From: a candidate division WOR-3 bacterium
GTDB lineage: Bacteria > SDB-A
Direction: 5' to 3'
Length of the DNA stretch: 32,167 nucleotides
Assembly (NCBI GenBank): GCA_016926475.1
Contig: JAFGON010000004.1
Coordinates: 1 to 32,167, forward strand
Of this stretch, positions 8,696 through 15,963 are shown piece by piece. Below the pieces are notes generated by a model. The model worked only from the letters and a program-made list of their open reading frames with translations, had not been told where the DNA came from and did no database searches. Within the stretch, counting starts at the first letter, position 1, and each line of letters begins with the position of its first letter. The position numbers and the translations under genes were made by a program.

Positions 8696-9597
8696 ACGGC
8701 TTTCTCAAGAAACTCCAACGTGCCGAGTTTAGAATCCAAACGAACTCTCAACCCGAGCGGAAGGGTTATCTTATTTTTTATATGTCCAAAATCCGCTCCA
8801 ACGACAACAGGGCATTTCAAAACAGACAGTCTCTCCGCGACAACTTCTTCGCATGAAGGCGGTTGCTCGGGACAAGAAGCGAACCTACCCACCAAAACGC
8901 CTTTCACTCCCTCGAATTTCCCCGCGGATAAAAGATGGGTGAGAATCCTGTCTATTCTGTAAGGTGATTCACCTGTGTCTTCGAAAGCAAGAATTTTACC
9001 CCGTGAATCGAATTCATACTTGGTTTTCAAAGATGTCTGCAGCAACGAAAGACATCCTCCCGTCAATTCCCCTTCAGCAACGCCTTCAATCAAGCCTCTC
9101 CATCCTTCAGGAAATTTGTGTATGCCCATATCATCTCCGGAAGCCAGTTTTATGAGGAATTCAAAAGAAAAATCTGAAGTCAAATCAGAGAAATCAGGGG
9201 ACAGCATCGGTCCGTAAAAATTGATCATACCTTTTTTGAGCAATATCAGTGATATTACCGTTAAATCAGAAAATCCGCAGAAAATACCGTCGAAACTATC
9301 GACCTCTTTGGCTGAAATTATTTCCTGAGCTATTCTCGTACAACCATATCCTCCTCTTATTCCCATGATCATTCCGGCGGATTTATCTCTGAAAGCCAGG
9401 ATCAATTCTTTTTTTCTCTGTTTATCAGATCCCGACAAATACCAAGAATTCTCCCGGAAGTTGTACGTTTTCACTTCGAAACCTTTACCCGAGAAAAAAT
9501 TTACCGCGTTTGCGAACCTTTCTTTATCCTTCAGCGGCCCCGCAGGAAGAACGGGGACAATGAGAGGTCTTTTAGAAATTGACAGGGGTTTTTTCAT
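8686..9597 (-). CDS. S66-family muramoyl-tetrapeptide (L,D-)carboxypeptidase, LdcA/MccF-like
   Basis: The 303-residue protein matches the S66 family in length and motifs. These are GIRGGYGCTRI (79-89), the nucleophile Ser110 in CGFSDLT, the FYGPM segment, the Glu206 region in LAFEDTGESPYRIDR, and His272 in GHIKNKITLPLG. A complete Ser-Glu-His triad is therefore present. LdcA enzymes remove the terminal D-Ala from tetrapeptides during peptidoglycan recycling, while MccF relatives cleave related amide bonds. No signal peptide is seen, consistent with a cytoplasmic enzyme. The ATG lies 6 bp from a strong hairpin (9603-9630) and lacks an obvious Shine-Dalgarno, so expression may depend on that structure. 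The gene heads a run of six tightly spaced genes. Confidence 0.93.
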   Translation of the reverse strand: MKKPLSISKRPLIVPVLPAGPLKDKERFANAVNFFSGKGFEVKTYNFRENSWYLSGSDKQRKKELILAFRDKSAGMIMGIRGGYGCTRIAQEIISAKEVDSFDGIFCGFSDLTVISLILLKKGMINFYGPMLSPDFSDLTSDFSFEFLIKLASGDDMGIHKFPEGWRGLIEGVAEGELTGGCLSLLQTSLKTKYEFDSRGKILAFEDTGESPYRIDRILTHLLSAGKFEGVKGVLVGRFASCPEQPPSCEEVVAERLSVLKCPVVVGADFGHIKNKITLPLGLRVRLDSKLGTLEFLEKAVEV

Positions 9598-9602
9598 TTA
9601 GC

Positions 9603-9630
9603 AAAAAAGAGCGGGTGACCGCTCTTTTTT
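9603..9630. terminator. Bidirectional Rho-independent terminator or attenuator hairpin
   Basis: AAAAAAGAGCGG, loop GTGA, then CCGCTCTTTTTT form a perfect 12-bp stem with A and T tracts on both sides, so it can work in either direction. It lies downstream of the small lipoprotein gene (stop at 9648) on the minus strand. It also sits immediately upstream of the S66 peptidase ATG (9597), where it could act as an attenuator. Confidence 0.85.
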
Positions 9631-9647
9631 CCGGTGAAAAACATCTT

Positions 9648-10100
9648 TTAGTTCGTAAGAGTTACGCTCACTTTCGTTTCACAGTCCCAGTTTTTTTCAT
9701 ACCCATAAGCGTCCTCTCCTGAGATTCGTATAGACAAATACAATTGTTCGGTTGGATTTGCCGTCATGTAGAGGAATGCTTCGGCCGTGGGCACCGGATA
9801 AGAATTTATGACCGTTTTTTCTTCTCCTGAGGGTATGCTGACGTCTATGTATCTTGTTATGTCATTGACACCGGTTATTGAAGAACCGTCATTTTTCCTG
9901 AATCTGAATTCGACTTTTTTTGCCCTTGCATCTACGTCGTTTACTACGTCGACCGTCACCGAAATTGGGGAACTGGTAGTATCAACCAAAAATATTTCAG
10001 GGTTTACATCTTTGATTACGACTTCAGGAGTTGACACCATTTTACCGCAACCGATGCCAAAAAGAGCCATAAAAATTACGCCTGTATAAAATCTGAGCAT
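9648..10100 (-). CDS. Small lipoprotein of unknown function
   Basis: The frame could open at 10154, but that position is inside the -35 box of a strong promoter. The ATG at 10100 has a strong Shine-Dalgarno (AAGGAGGT) 4 bases upstream and begins a clean lipoprotein signal, MLRFYTGVIFMALFGIGCG, with the lipobox Cys at about residue 18. The resulting protein is 150 residues. The mature part is beta-rich with conserved-looking stretches such as ISVTVDVVNDVDARAKKVEFRFRK and LYLSIRISGEDAYGYEKNW. It could be a single Ig-like or fibronectin-like domain, but I do not recognise a family. It is monocistronic: it has its own promoter and ends 18 bp before a perfect terminator hairpin. Confidence 0.72.
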   Translation of the reverse strand: MLRFYTGVIFMALFGIGCGKMVSTPEVVIKDVNPEIFLVDTTSSPISVTVDVVNDVDARAKKVEFRFRKNDGSSITGVNDITRYIDVSIPSGEEKTVINSYPVPTAEAFLYMTANPTEQLYLSIRISGEDAYGYEKNWDCETKVSVTLTN

Positions 10101-10125
10101 CAATACCTCCTTTTTTTCTGATCTA

Positions 10126-10154
10126 ATTATAATACTTTCGTATAATTTTTTCAA
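10126..10154 (-). promoter_or_regulatory. Sigma-70-type promoter for the small lipoprotein gene
   Basis: On the minus strand there is a -35 TTGAAA (10154-10149), a 17-bp spacer and a consensus -10 TATAAT (10131-10126), about 20 bp upstream of the Shine-Dalgarno. This placement rules out translation starting at 10154. Confidence 0.8.
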
Positions 10155-10160
10155 GCTCTT

Positions 10161-10205
10161 TATAACAATATATAATTGTTAATATTATCGTATTACTATA
10201 ACAAT
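10161..10205. promoter_or_regulatory. Inverted repeat plus repeated half-site between divergent promoters (candidate operator)
   Basis: TAACAAT-ATATA-ATTGTTA at 10163-10181 has perfect 7-bp arms. The motif TATAACAAT at 10161-10169 occurs again in the same orientation at 10197-10205, 36 bp away. The cluster lies between the lipoprotein promoter (10126-10154) and the predicted pil promoter (10248-10276). The small HTH protein encoded next door is a plausible binder, though this is an inference. The region is very AT-rich, so chance repeats are more likely than usual. Confidence 0.45.
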
Positions 10206-10247
10206 TTCTATTTACATAACTACTTATCTATCTATTTAAATATCCAC

Positions 10248-10276
10248 TTGACTTATTAGTGATTTTCTCTAATAAT
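10248..10276 (+). promoter_or_regulatory. Candidate promoter of the HTH-pilMNOPQ operon
   Basis: A -35 TTGACT (10248-10253), a 17-bp spacer and a -10 AATAAT (10271-10276) lie about 60 bp upstream of the first Shine-Dalgarno of the operon. No other upstream element of similar quality was seen. Confidence 0.6.
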
Positions 10277-10343
10277 TTATGTATGTTAGGATACAAAAGT
10301 GCTCTTTTAGATAAAGTTATCTTCATTTACGAAAGGAGGATGT

Positions 10344-10529
10344 ATGGTGATTTCTCCTCGAGAAGTTGATCCCAACAAATTCTATACAGTAGAAGAAGTC
10401 GCTGTTTTCCTTGATATTTCTGAGCAGACAGTGAGAAAGCATCTAAGGGTCAATCTGCTCAAAGGCAAAAAGATTGGAAGGCGTTGGCATATCAAAGGGG
10501 CTGTCATCAGAAAATTCATAGAAGGTTAG
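10344..10529 (+). CDS. Small MerR/excisionase-type helix-turn-helix DNA-binding protein
   Basis: This 61-residue protein is almost entirely one winged-HTH of the HTH_17/excisionase type. It shows YTVEEVAVFLDISEQTVRKHL, then KGKKIGRRWHIKGAVIRKFIEG. A strong AGGAGG lies just upstream; the ATG at 10344 is spaced 4 bases from it, and the following in-frame GTG (10347) is a possible alternative start. The gene is followed after 13 bp, containing another AGGAGG, by pilM, so it is probably the first gene of the pilus operon. Such small proteins bind DNA as regulators, recombination directionality factors or antitoxin-like proteins. No integrase or toxin is nearby, so local transcriptional regulation, perhaps autoregulation, is the best inference. 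Confidence 0.85.
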   Translation: MVISPREVDPNKFYTVEEVAVFLDISEQTVRKHLRVNLLKGKKIGRRWHIKGAVIRKFIEG

Positions 10530-10542
10530 GCAGGAGGAGGAA

Positions 10543-11565
10543 ATGGCGAAAAAGGGAATAGGCGTAGATATAGGGTCGAGTTCGATAAAAATAGTCGAAC
10601 TCGCGAACATAAACAAAAAACCTTCACTTGTCAAATACGGGATAATTGAACTTCCCTCCGATGTAATAGTAGACAGTCACATTATGGACCCGCTTCTCAT
10701 AACGGAAACTATACAGAAAATTATGGAAAGGGAGATGATAAAACCCGGAAAGGTCAACATAGGCCTTCAGGGAAGATCCATAATGGTAAAAAAAATCGAA
10801 ACAGAGCTTATGAACGACAACGAATACGCGCATCAAGTCAGATTTGACGCTCAAAACAATTTCCCGTTTGATTTTGAAGACATTGACATAAGTCTTGATT
10901 TTCACGTGGTCGATAGAAACAAACAAGAAAAGAAAATGGATGTCCTCCTGGTTGCCGCTAAAACAGAGGGCATAGACCAGCAAATAGACCCTCTGTCGGA
11001 AAGCGGCATGAAAGTAAACGTCGTGGATTACAACTTGTTTGCCCTTCAAAACTGCTACGAGAAGACAAAAGGATCCATTGACTCCGATACTTTAGCTTTT
11101 GTCCACGTAGGCGCTGAATGGTTTTTGATGAGCATTGTTGAAGACGGAAAACCTCTGTTGGCAAGAGATTTGAATTCTCCCGGAACCCTCAAGATAATGC
11201 ACCAGATAATGAGGAATCTCGGTGTATCGGAAGATGAGGCAAAAAAAGTTTTGAGAAACGAAACCCCTCCTCCCCCCGATCAACTGACAGCGGTCACGAA
11301 TATTTACAACGATTTTATAAACGAAGTAGCCGATAATGTGTCAAAGCAAGAAGATTCTTCAAACAAAAAAATCAAGAAAATTGTAGTCTCGGGAGGCGGA
11401 GTTCTGGTGCCGAGGTTAAAGCAGGGCTTAGAAGAAATCTTGAAAAAACCCGTTGAGATATTCAACCCGTTTCACGAAATTAACACTCCCGACCATTACA
11501 GGGAAAAGCTCGAGACCGAAGGGCCGATTCTTTCCATAGCCGCCGGGCTCGCGATGAGAGGATAA
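10543..11565 (+). CDS. pilM: Type IV pilus assembly ATPase-fold protein PilM
   Basis: This 340-residue protein has the actin/FtsA-like fold typical of PilM. The phosphate-1 loop is GVDIGSSSIKIVEL (about residues 6-19). The SHS2-like insertion includes VNIGLQGRSIMVKKIE, the Q-rich NEYAHQVRFDAQNNFPF segment follows, and a C-terminal nucleotide-binding glycine stretch is KKIVVSGGGVLVPRL. PilM is cytoplasmic and recruits the N-terminus of PilN, linking the motor ATPases to the inner-membrane alignment complex. A strong GGAGGAGG precedes the ATG. The order pilM-N-O-P-Q that follows is the standard one, which makes the call firm. Confidence 0.96.
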   Translation: MAKKGIGVDIGSSSIKIVELANINKKPSLVKYGIIELPSDVIVDSHIMDPLLITETIQKIMEREMIKPGKVNIGLQGRSIMVKKIETELMNDNEYAHQVRFDAQNNFPFDFEDIDISLDFHVVDRNKQEKKMDVLLVAAKTEGIDQQIDPLSESGMKVNVVDYNLFALQNCYEKTKGSIDSDTLAFVHVGAEWFLMSIVEDGKPLLARDLNSPGTLKIMHQIMRNLGVSEDEAKKVLRNETPPPPDQLTAVTNIYNDFINEVADNVSKQEDSSNKKIKKIVVSGGGVLVPRLKQGLEEILKKPVEIFNPFHEINTPDHYREKLETEGPILSIAAGLAMRG

Positions 11566-11587
11566 AAACTAACTTGAGAGGTTTAAT

Positions 11588-12202
11588 ATGATAGAAGTAA
11601 ATCTTCTCCGACAGAGGGCGATGAAGAAGAGGCCCAAGGCTCAAAAGGGGCCATCGGGCGGAGGCGGCGGAAATATAATCCCCGTCATCCTTGCCTTCAT
11701 TGTCGTCCTGATTATTCTGCCGTTGGTTTTTTTATTTCAGCAGATGAGAATTAACTCAGTGAAAAACAGGACAAAACAAGTTCAGACCGACATTTCAAGG
11801 ATGGCCGAAGAACTCGAAGCCAGAAGAGAAGCCCAAAAAACCCTTGAAGGGCTTCAAGAACAGGAAAGACTCCTCAGAGAAAGGATCACCATTATAGCCT
11901 CGCTGAATTCAGGCCGGACCGCTTACGCTCACCTCCTGCAGGAAATTTCCGACAGGTTTCCGCAATATACTTGGATTTCATCCCTAACCGAGTCTGGAGG
12001 AGCGTTGACAATATCGGGGTTGACACTCTACGACGTCGTTCTCCCTCACCTTTGGGACGGCCTTGAAGAGTCTCCATACATCAACAACATTCAAATAGAA
12101 AATTGGTCTCTGTCGAGTATGAACGAGCAGACTGTCGTGTCTTTTGTTCTGACCGCAAGTTTACTTAAAACAACTTTGATTCAAAGTGGAGGCGAACAAT
12201 GA
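11588..12202 (+). CDS. pilN: Type IV pilus inner-membrane protein PilN
   Basis: This is a 204-residue bitopic protein. It begins with MIEVNLLRQRA, the short cytoplasmic NLL-type motif that PilM binds. A basic, Gly-rich linker follows, then one transmembrane helix (about 30-51), a coiled coil (about 55-100) and a periplasmic ferredoxin-like domain. The length and layout match PilN. Its last four bases overlap the start of pilO (ATGA), as expected for two proteins that heterodimerise. The Gly-rich stretch before the membrane (PSGGGGGN) is somewhat unusual. Confidence 0.92.
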   Translation: MIEVNLLRQRAMKKRPKAQKGPSGGGGGNIIPVILAFIVVLIILPLVFLFQQMRINSVKNRTKQVQTDISRMAEELEARREAQKTLEGLQEQERLLRERITIIASLNSGRTAYAHLLQEISDRFPQYTWISSLTESGGALTISGLTLYDVVLPHLWDGLEESPYINNIQIENWSLSSMNEQTVVSFVLTASLLKTTLIQSGGEQ

Positions 12203-12786
12203 ACAACAGATTGCTCGCAGCTCTGATTTTTTTGCTCGGTGTAGTCGGCGCTATCTCCCTTTTCTTCTACATGCAGATGAACCCTCTTAAATCCGCCAAC
12301 AACAAACTCAAGCAGCAATTGGAAGTAAAGAGAGCTTATGAGGATTCTCTCAGACAAGTAGTCGACGTAAGCGAGAAAATTGAGTACTACAAAGCTTTAC
12401 TCAAAAGCATGGAAGGACTCCTCGCCAAAGCCGAAGCCATGGTTCCTAAAGAAGCTGACAGAAACGACATTTGCGCTTTGCTCATAGAACTCTCTCACCA
12501 GGCTAATGTAACGATTTTGTCTTCAACACCCTCGGTCCCCGTATCCTCCAACGATGGCACTGGTAGTTTCATGATTCCCGTCGCCTTGAACATAGAGGGC
12601 ACCTACCAGACGCTCGGGAAATTTCTCGAATTTCTAGCCAACAACCAGCGCATACTTAAACTTTCTTCTCTATCAATAACGCCTTCGACGGTGAAAGAAG
12701 GTTTTATAAACGTTTCTCTTGTAGTTAACGCTTACTATCTGCCCGTCGGAGCGGCTCAAACTCAATCACCTGATCAATGGAATTAG
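12199..12786 (+). CDS. pilO: Type IV pilus inner-membrane protein PilO
   Basis: This is a 195-residue bitopic protein with a transmembrane helix at about residues 7-25 and a periplasmic coiled coil at about 28-80. A ferredoxin-like domain contains the typical PilO stretch VALNIEGTYQTLGKFLEFLANNQRILKL. It forms the inner-membrane alignment complex with PilN and contacts PilP. It overlaps pilN by 4 bp. Sequence similarity within PilO families is usually low, so position in the operon contributes strongly to the assignment. Confidence 0.92.
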   Translation: MNNRLLAALIFLLGVVGAISLFFYMQMNPLKSANNKLKQQLEVKRAYEDSLRQVVDVSEKIEYYKALLKSMEGLLAKAEAMVPKEADRNDICALLIELSHQANVTILSSTPSVPVSSNDGTGSFMIPVALNIEGTYQTLGKFLEFLANNQRILKLSSLSITPSTVKEGFINVSLVVNAYYLPVGAAQTQSPDQWN

Positions 12787-12802
12787 AGGAAAGGTGGCAG
12801 AT

Positions 12803-13339
12803 ATGAAAAAGCTCACAATTTTTTTTCTTGTTTTGTCAGCCGCTTTCCTTACAGGCTGTAAAAACAAAGGCGACGTGATATCGGGGACCATTGGTCAAGC
12901 GGCTGAAGTCGTATCCAATGGTTCCTCGGTCAGGATTCAACAGAACACCGCAAATCCGGCCGATTCGGCGACGGAATTAGGAACGATGGGCAACCAGATC
13001 TCGACACAGGAAATTGAGCAGATGCTCGCAACGGAAGAATTTTATTTTACCGCTTCGAGGGACCCTTTTAACTCTCCTCTCTCCTCGCTTGAAAAATCGA
13101 ATCTATTGAATCCACAGGAAGGTATTTTGGAAGGCGTCATATCAGGGCCAAGGGGTCTTCTCGCGATAATAAGAAGCACTGACGGCAAGCATTGGCTTCT
13201 TAGAAAAGGAGACAGGGTCAGCGGAGGAAACGTCGCTGAAATTACGCCTGAAGCTGTGACCTTTGTTCTCGAACATTATGGGCAAATATCAACAGTTATC
13301 ATAAGACGTGAAAATTCAATAAATGGGGAGGAACAGTGA
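12803..13339 (+). CDS. pilP: Type IV pilus lipoprotein PilP
   Basis: A GTG at 12794 would add three residues. I prefer the ATG at 12803 because AGGTGG lies 5-6 bases upstream and the protein then starts with a standard lipoprotein signal (MKKLTIFFLVLSAAFLTGC, lipobox LTGC). The unstructured linker is followed by a PilP-type beta domain (about 85-170) with ASRDPFNSPL, the family's RDPF motif, and GVISGPRGLLAIIRSTDGKHWLLRKGD. PilP bridges the PilNO complex to the periplasmic domains of the secretin. Its 3' end overlaps the GTG start of pilQ by 4 bp. Confidence 0.9.
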   Translation: MKKLTIFFLVLSAAFLTGCKNKGDVISGTIGQAAEVVSNGSSVRIQQNTANPADSATELGTMGNQISTQEIEQMLATEEFYFTASRDPFNSPLSSLEKSNLLNPQEGILEGVISGPRGLLAIIRSTDGKHWLLRKGDRVSGGNVAEITPEAVTFVLEHYGQISTVIIRRENSINGEEQ

Positions 13340-14973
13340 AGAAATGTTTTTTGACCTCCGTTTTATTGTTGTCAGCACTTTCATTTTTGTCGGCGTACAA
13401 TATAAACGAAATCGAGATATCTCCGGCTTATTCCGGAGCCCAGATAGCGATTGGAACAGACAGGCTGGGCTCATACAGGGATTATCAGTCCGGGGACAAC
13501 ATCGTGATAGATTTCTACGGAGCGACAAACAATCTGAGGGCTGCAGCATTTCCCTACGTCGACCGAGGTCCTGTGGTCGGAATAGGAATAGCGGATTTCT
13601 CTTCGAGCGACATTATCAGGGTTGTCATCGAGACCAGCGGATTGAAAAGTTACAAGGTGTCCAGCTCCGGATCCAACCTAATCATCAACGTAGAACCCGT
13701 TGTGTCTTCAGGCAGTTTCAGCGTCTGGAGAGCGTCCGAGAGCATACAGAATCTCGAATACTCCGATTTTTCCTTCGGAGGGCTTCCTAGCGGATCGTTT
13801 GTTGGATCAGGCGGACTGATCAGCATGAACCTCGACCAGGCAGACATCACAACAGTCCTGAGGGCTATTGCGGATTACAGCGGAAGGGACATTATCGCCG
13901 CCCCCACGATAGCAGGCACTGTGACTTTGAGGCTTAACAACGTCACTTGGTGGCAAGCTCTTCAGGCTATATGCCATTCCCATGGATTGGGAATTTCAGA
14001 GGAAAATGGAATACTCCTCGTCGGAACACAGGGCGATTTCGACACATGGAGACAGGCTCAGGAGAGCGCGGAGAGGGTCATATACAGAGTCTACACACTT
14101 CAGTATTCCACCCCTTCCGAGGTCAGCGCGTCCATTTCTTCCATGATTTCCGAAAAAGGTTCGATTCTTCTGGACTTGAGAACAAATTCTGTGATCGTAA
14201 GCGACATTGAATCACGCCAATCTGCCATAAAAGACATGATAGACCTACTCGACAAACCGACACCCCAGGTTGAAATAGTCGCTAAAATCGTCGACATGAA
14301 CATGGACGCCTCCAGGAGCCTGGGAATAAACTGGAGGGTATTAGGACTTGGAATATTCGATGAAAACGAAATACAATTTGGTGACACAAGTCAGACCTAT
14401 GGCTCTGGTTTGATCAATTTGAGCTTCGGGCAAATTTACGATTACGCCCAAATTAATGCCAGTTTAGTAGCTATGGAGTCAAAAGGCGACGCGAAAACTA
14501 TAGCAAGCCCGCACGTCACGGTCTTGGACAACAACCCGGCTTCAATCCTCGGCGGAAAGAGGTTCGGCGTCCCGGTCAGAGGCTCAGACGGTTCGGTGAC
14601 AATACAGTTCTACGACGCCGGCACGAGGCTCGAAGTGACTCCCCACGTCAACGCCAACGACGAGATTACACTTGAAATAAGGACAGAACTCTCGGACGTC
14701 GACGTAGCTTCGGTTCAGGAGGGCAAGCCGATAATAACAACACATGAAGCTTCTACAAACCAGAGAGTGATGGACGGAGAGACGGTCGTCCTCGGCGGTT
14801 TCGTCACGGAATCGGAAAACCAAAACGAGAGCGGAATCCCGATTCTAAAGAGCATTCCGATAATCGGATGGCTTTTCAAAACGAGGAGCACATCTACAAC
14901 CCAGCGTGAAGTCCTAATATTCATAACCCCTCACATCATCAGACCTCACTTGACACCTGCCACTATTCAGTAG
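13336..14973 (+). CDS. pilQ: Type IV pilus outer-membrane secretin PilQ
   Basis: This is a 545-residue protein starting at GTG 13336, with GGGGAGG a few bases upstream. The signal peptide (MKKCFLTSVLLLSALSFLSA) is followed by a single AMIN-like beta domain (about 25-125), a secretin N0/STN domain (MNLDQADITTVLRAIADYSG, about 160-230) and an N1 domain (VYTLQYSTPSEVSASISSM, about 250-315). The C-terminal secretin domain runs to the end and includes VEIVAKIVDMN and the VxGRVxxPG-equivalent region ending ILKSIPIIGWLFKTR. It forms the multimeric outer-membrane pore for the pilus. It is shorter than proteobacterial PilQ (about 700), because it has one AMIN domain rather than two. A strong terminator follows. 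Confidence 0.95.
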   Translation: MKKCFLTSVLLLSALSFLSAYNINEIEISPAYSGAQIAIGTDRLGSYRDYQSGDNIVIDFYGATNNLRAAAFPYVDRGPVVGIGIADFSSSDIIRVVIETSGLKSYKVSSSGSNLIINVEPVVSSGSFSVWRASESIQNLEYSDFSFGGLPSGSFVGSGGLISMNLDQADITTVLRAIADYSGRDIIAAPTIAGTVTLRLNNVTWWQALQAICHSHGLGISEENGILLVGTQGDFDTWRQAQESAERVIYRVYTLQYSTPSEVSASISSMISEKGSILLDLRTNSVIVSDIESRQSAIKDMIDLLDKPTPQVEIVAKIVDMNMDASRSLGINWRVLGLGIFDENEIQFGDTSQTYGSGLINLSFGQIYDYAQINASLVAMESKGDAKTIASPHVTVLDNNPASILGGKRFGVPVRGSDGSVTIQFYDAGTRLEVTPHVNANDEITLEIRTELSDVDVASVQEGKPIITTHEASTNQRVMDGETVVLGGFVTESENQNESGIPILKSIPIIGWLFKTRSTSTTQREVLIFITPHIIRPHLTPATIQ

Positions 14974-14988
14974 TTTTTCTTTAGCCCG

Positions 14989-15015
14989 AAAAAGAGGGGT
15001 CCGTCCCCTCTTTTT
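14989..15015 (+). terminator. Rho-independent terminator of the pilMNOPQ operon
   Basis: AAAAAGAGGGG, loop TCCGT, then CCCCTCTTTTT form an 11-bp stem followed by a long T run. It begins 16 bp after the pilQ stop. Confidence 0.9.
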
Positions 15016-15048
15016 TTTTTTCTCATTTCCCCTTGAAATCGGTTTGTT

Positions 15049-15951
15049 TTGCTGTTAAAAGCATTTATGGCATTGTTTTTTTATATTATGCTGATTTCCA
15101 CAAACAGCGTCATGGTTGGTTTTTTTTCGAATTTAGACCCGACCCCATACATAAACACAGGTCAAATACTCTTTTTGCCCGACACGGTTTACGCCCATCA
15201 GAAAATATTTATCTCTCCCTATTTCATCGATTTCGCCAAAATAAAACTCTATTGCCACGGGCATGAAACTTCACCGGAAATAGATGAAATTTCAAGCACA
15301 CTGAGTATTCCGGCTTTTCCGGACGACACCTCTAACATCGTGTTTGAAATCACCGGCGAATTCGCTTATCAGAGGGACACCGTGACAATTATATCAGAGA
15401 GGTGGCTGGAGTTCTTCCTCGACCCGGACCTGCAATTTTCGATATTGTGGGAAGGAGCAAGACCAATTACCTACTCTCTCATCTCCAGCGGCAGATCTCA
15501 ATCACCAACTAGCGCCGCTCACACAAAGATTTTTGACAAAAAACCGAGTTCTGAATTCTACGACGGAGGTCTGATGAGATGGTGGATGTCGATTCAGAGG
15601 ACCCACAACGTCAAAGTGATAACCGACAGCGGAGAAGAAAGGTTTTTTCCAGTTCTCGAAAACGGAACCCACGCGCCTCTTTCTGGAACTTACCACTTCG
15701 TAGGGAATCAAGCCAGCCACGGCTGCATCAGAAACCCATTGGCGAAAGTGTATTACGATATACTCGAAGTTGGAGACAGAGTTGAAATGCACTACCGAAA
15801 TTCAGGAAACTCCTACAGACACGAAAGAATCAATCGTGCTTACAGGTATTTAAACTGGGACGCGCTCCTGGAAGTAGATTCCTCTTTGTCGAGGTACGTG
15901 GAAGATGCTAAACTTAGAATTTCAAAAGAGTTCGGTTTGAACAACCGATAA
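15049..15951 (+). CDS. L,D-transpeptidase (YkuD-domain) family protein
   Basis: The 300-residue protein has an N-terminal hydrophobic segment (signal peptide or anchor, about 5-20) and a beta-rich N-terminal domain. The YkuD active-site motif near the C-terminus is H208 in NGTHAPLSG and S223-H-G-C226-I-R in ASHGCIRNPL, with Cys226 as the nucleophile. YkuD enzymes make 3-3 peptidoglycan cross-links or attach lipoproteins to peptidoglycan. The first usable start is TTG 15049. The ATG at 15067 gives a shorter leader without the basic residue at position 4, so TTG is preferred, although neither has a good Shine-Dalgarno. It is followed by lpoB after 12 bp and may share an operon with it. Confidence 0.88.
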   Translation: MLLKAFMALFFYIMLISTNSVMVGFFSNLDPTPYINTGQILFLPDTVYAHQKIFISPYFIDFAKIKLYCHGHETSPEIDEISSTLSIPAFPDDTSNIVFEITGEFAYQRDTVTIISERWLEFFLDPDLQFSILWEGARPITYSLISSGRSQSPTSAAHTKIFDKKPSSEFYDGGLMRWWMSIQRTHNVKVITDSGEERFFPVLENGTHAPLSGTYHFVGNQASHGCIRNPLAKVYYDILEVGDRVEMHYRNSGNSYRHERINRAYRYLNWDALLEVDSSLSRYVEDAKLRISKEFGLNNR

Positions 15952-15963
15952 AAGGAGGAAAAA

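Noticed and set aside
10101-10154. N-terminal extension of the small lipoprotein from an ATG at 10154
   Set aside because: It would place the start inside the -35 box of a near-consensus promoter, and the ATG at 10100 has a strong Shine-Dalgarno and a clean lipoprotein signal.
13323-13790. 155-residue open frame overlapping pilQ on the same strand
   Set aside because: It lies in another frame within the clear secretin gene, has Arg/Gln-rich low-complexity content and no ribosome binding site.
15033-15061. Possible promoter TTGAAA-N17-TAAAAG before the L,D-transpeptidase gene
   Set aside because: The -10 is poor and it overlaps the preferred TTG start. It would require a leaderless transcript from the alternative ATG at 15067.
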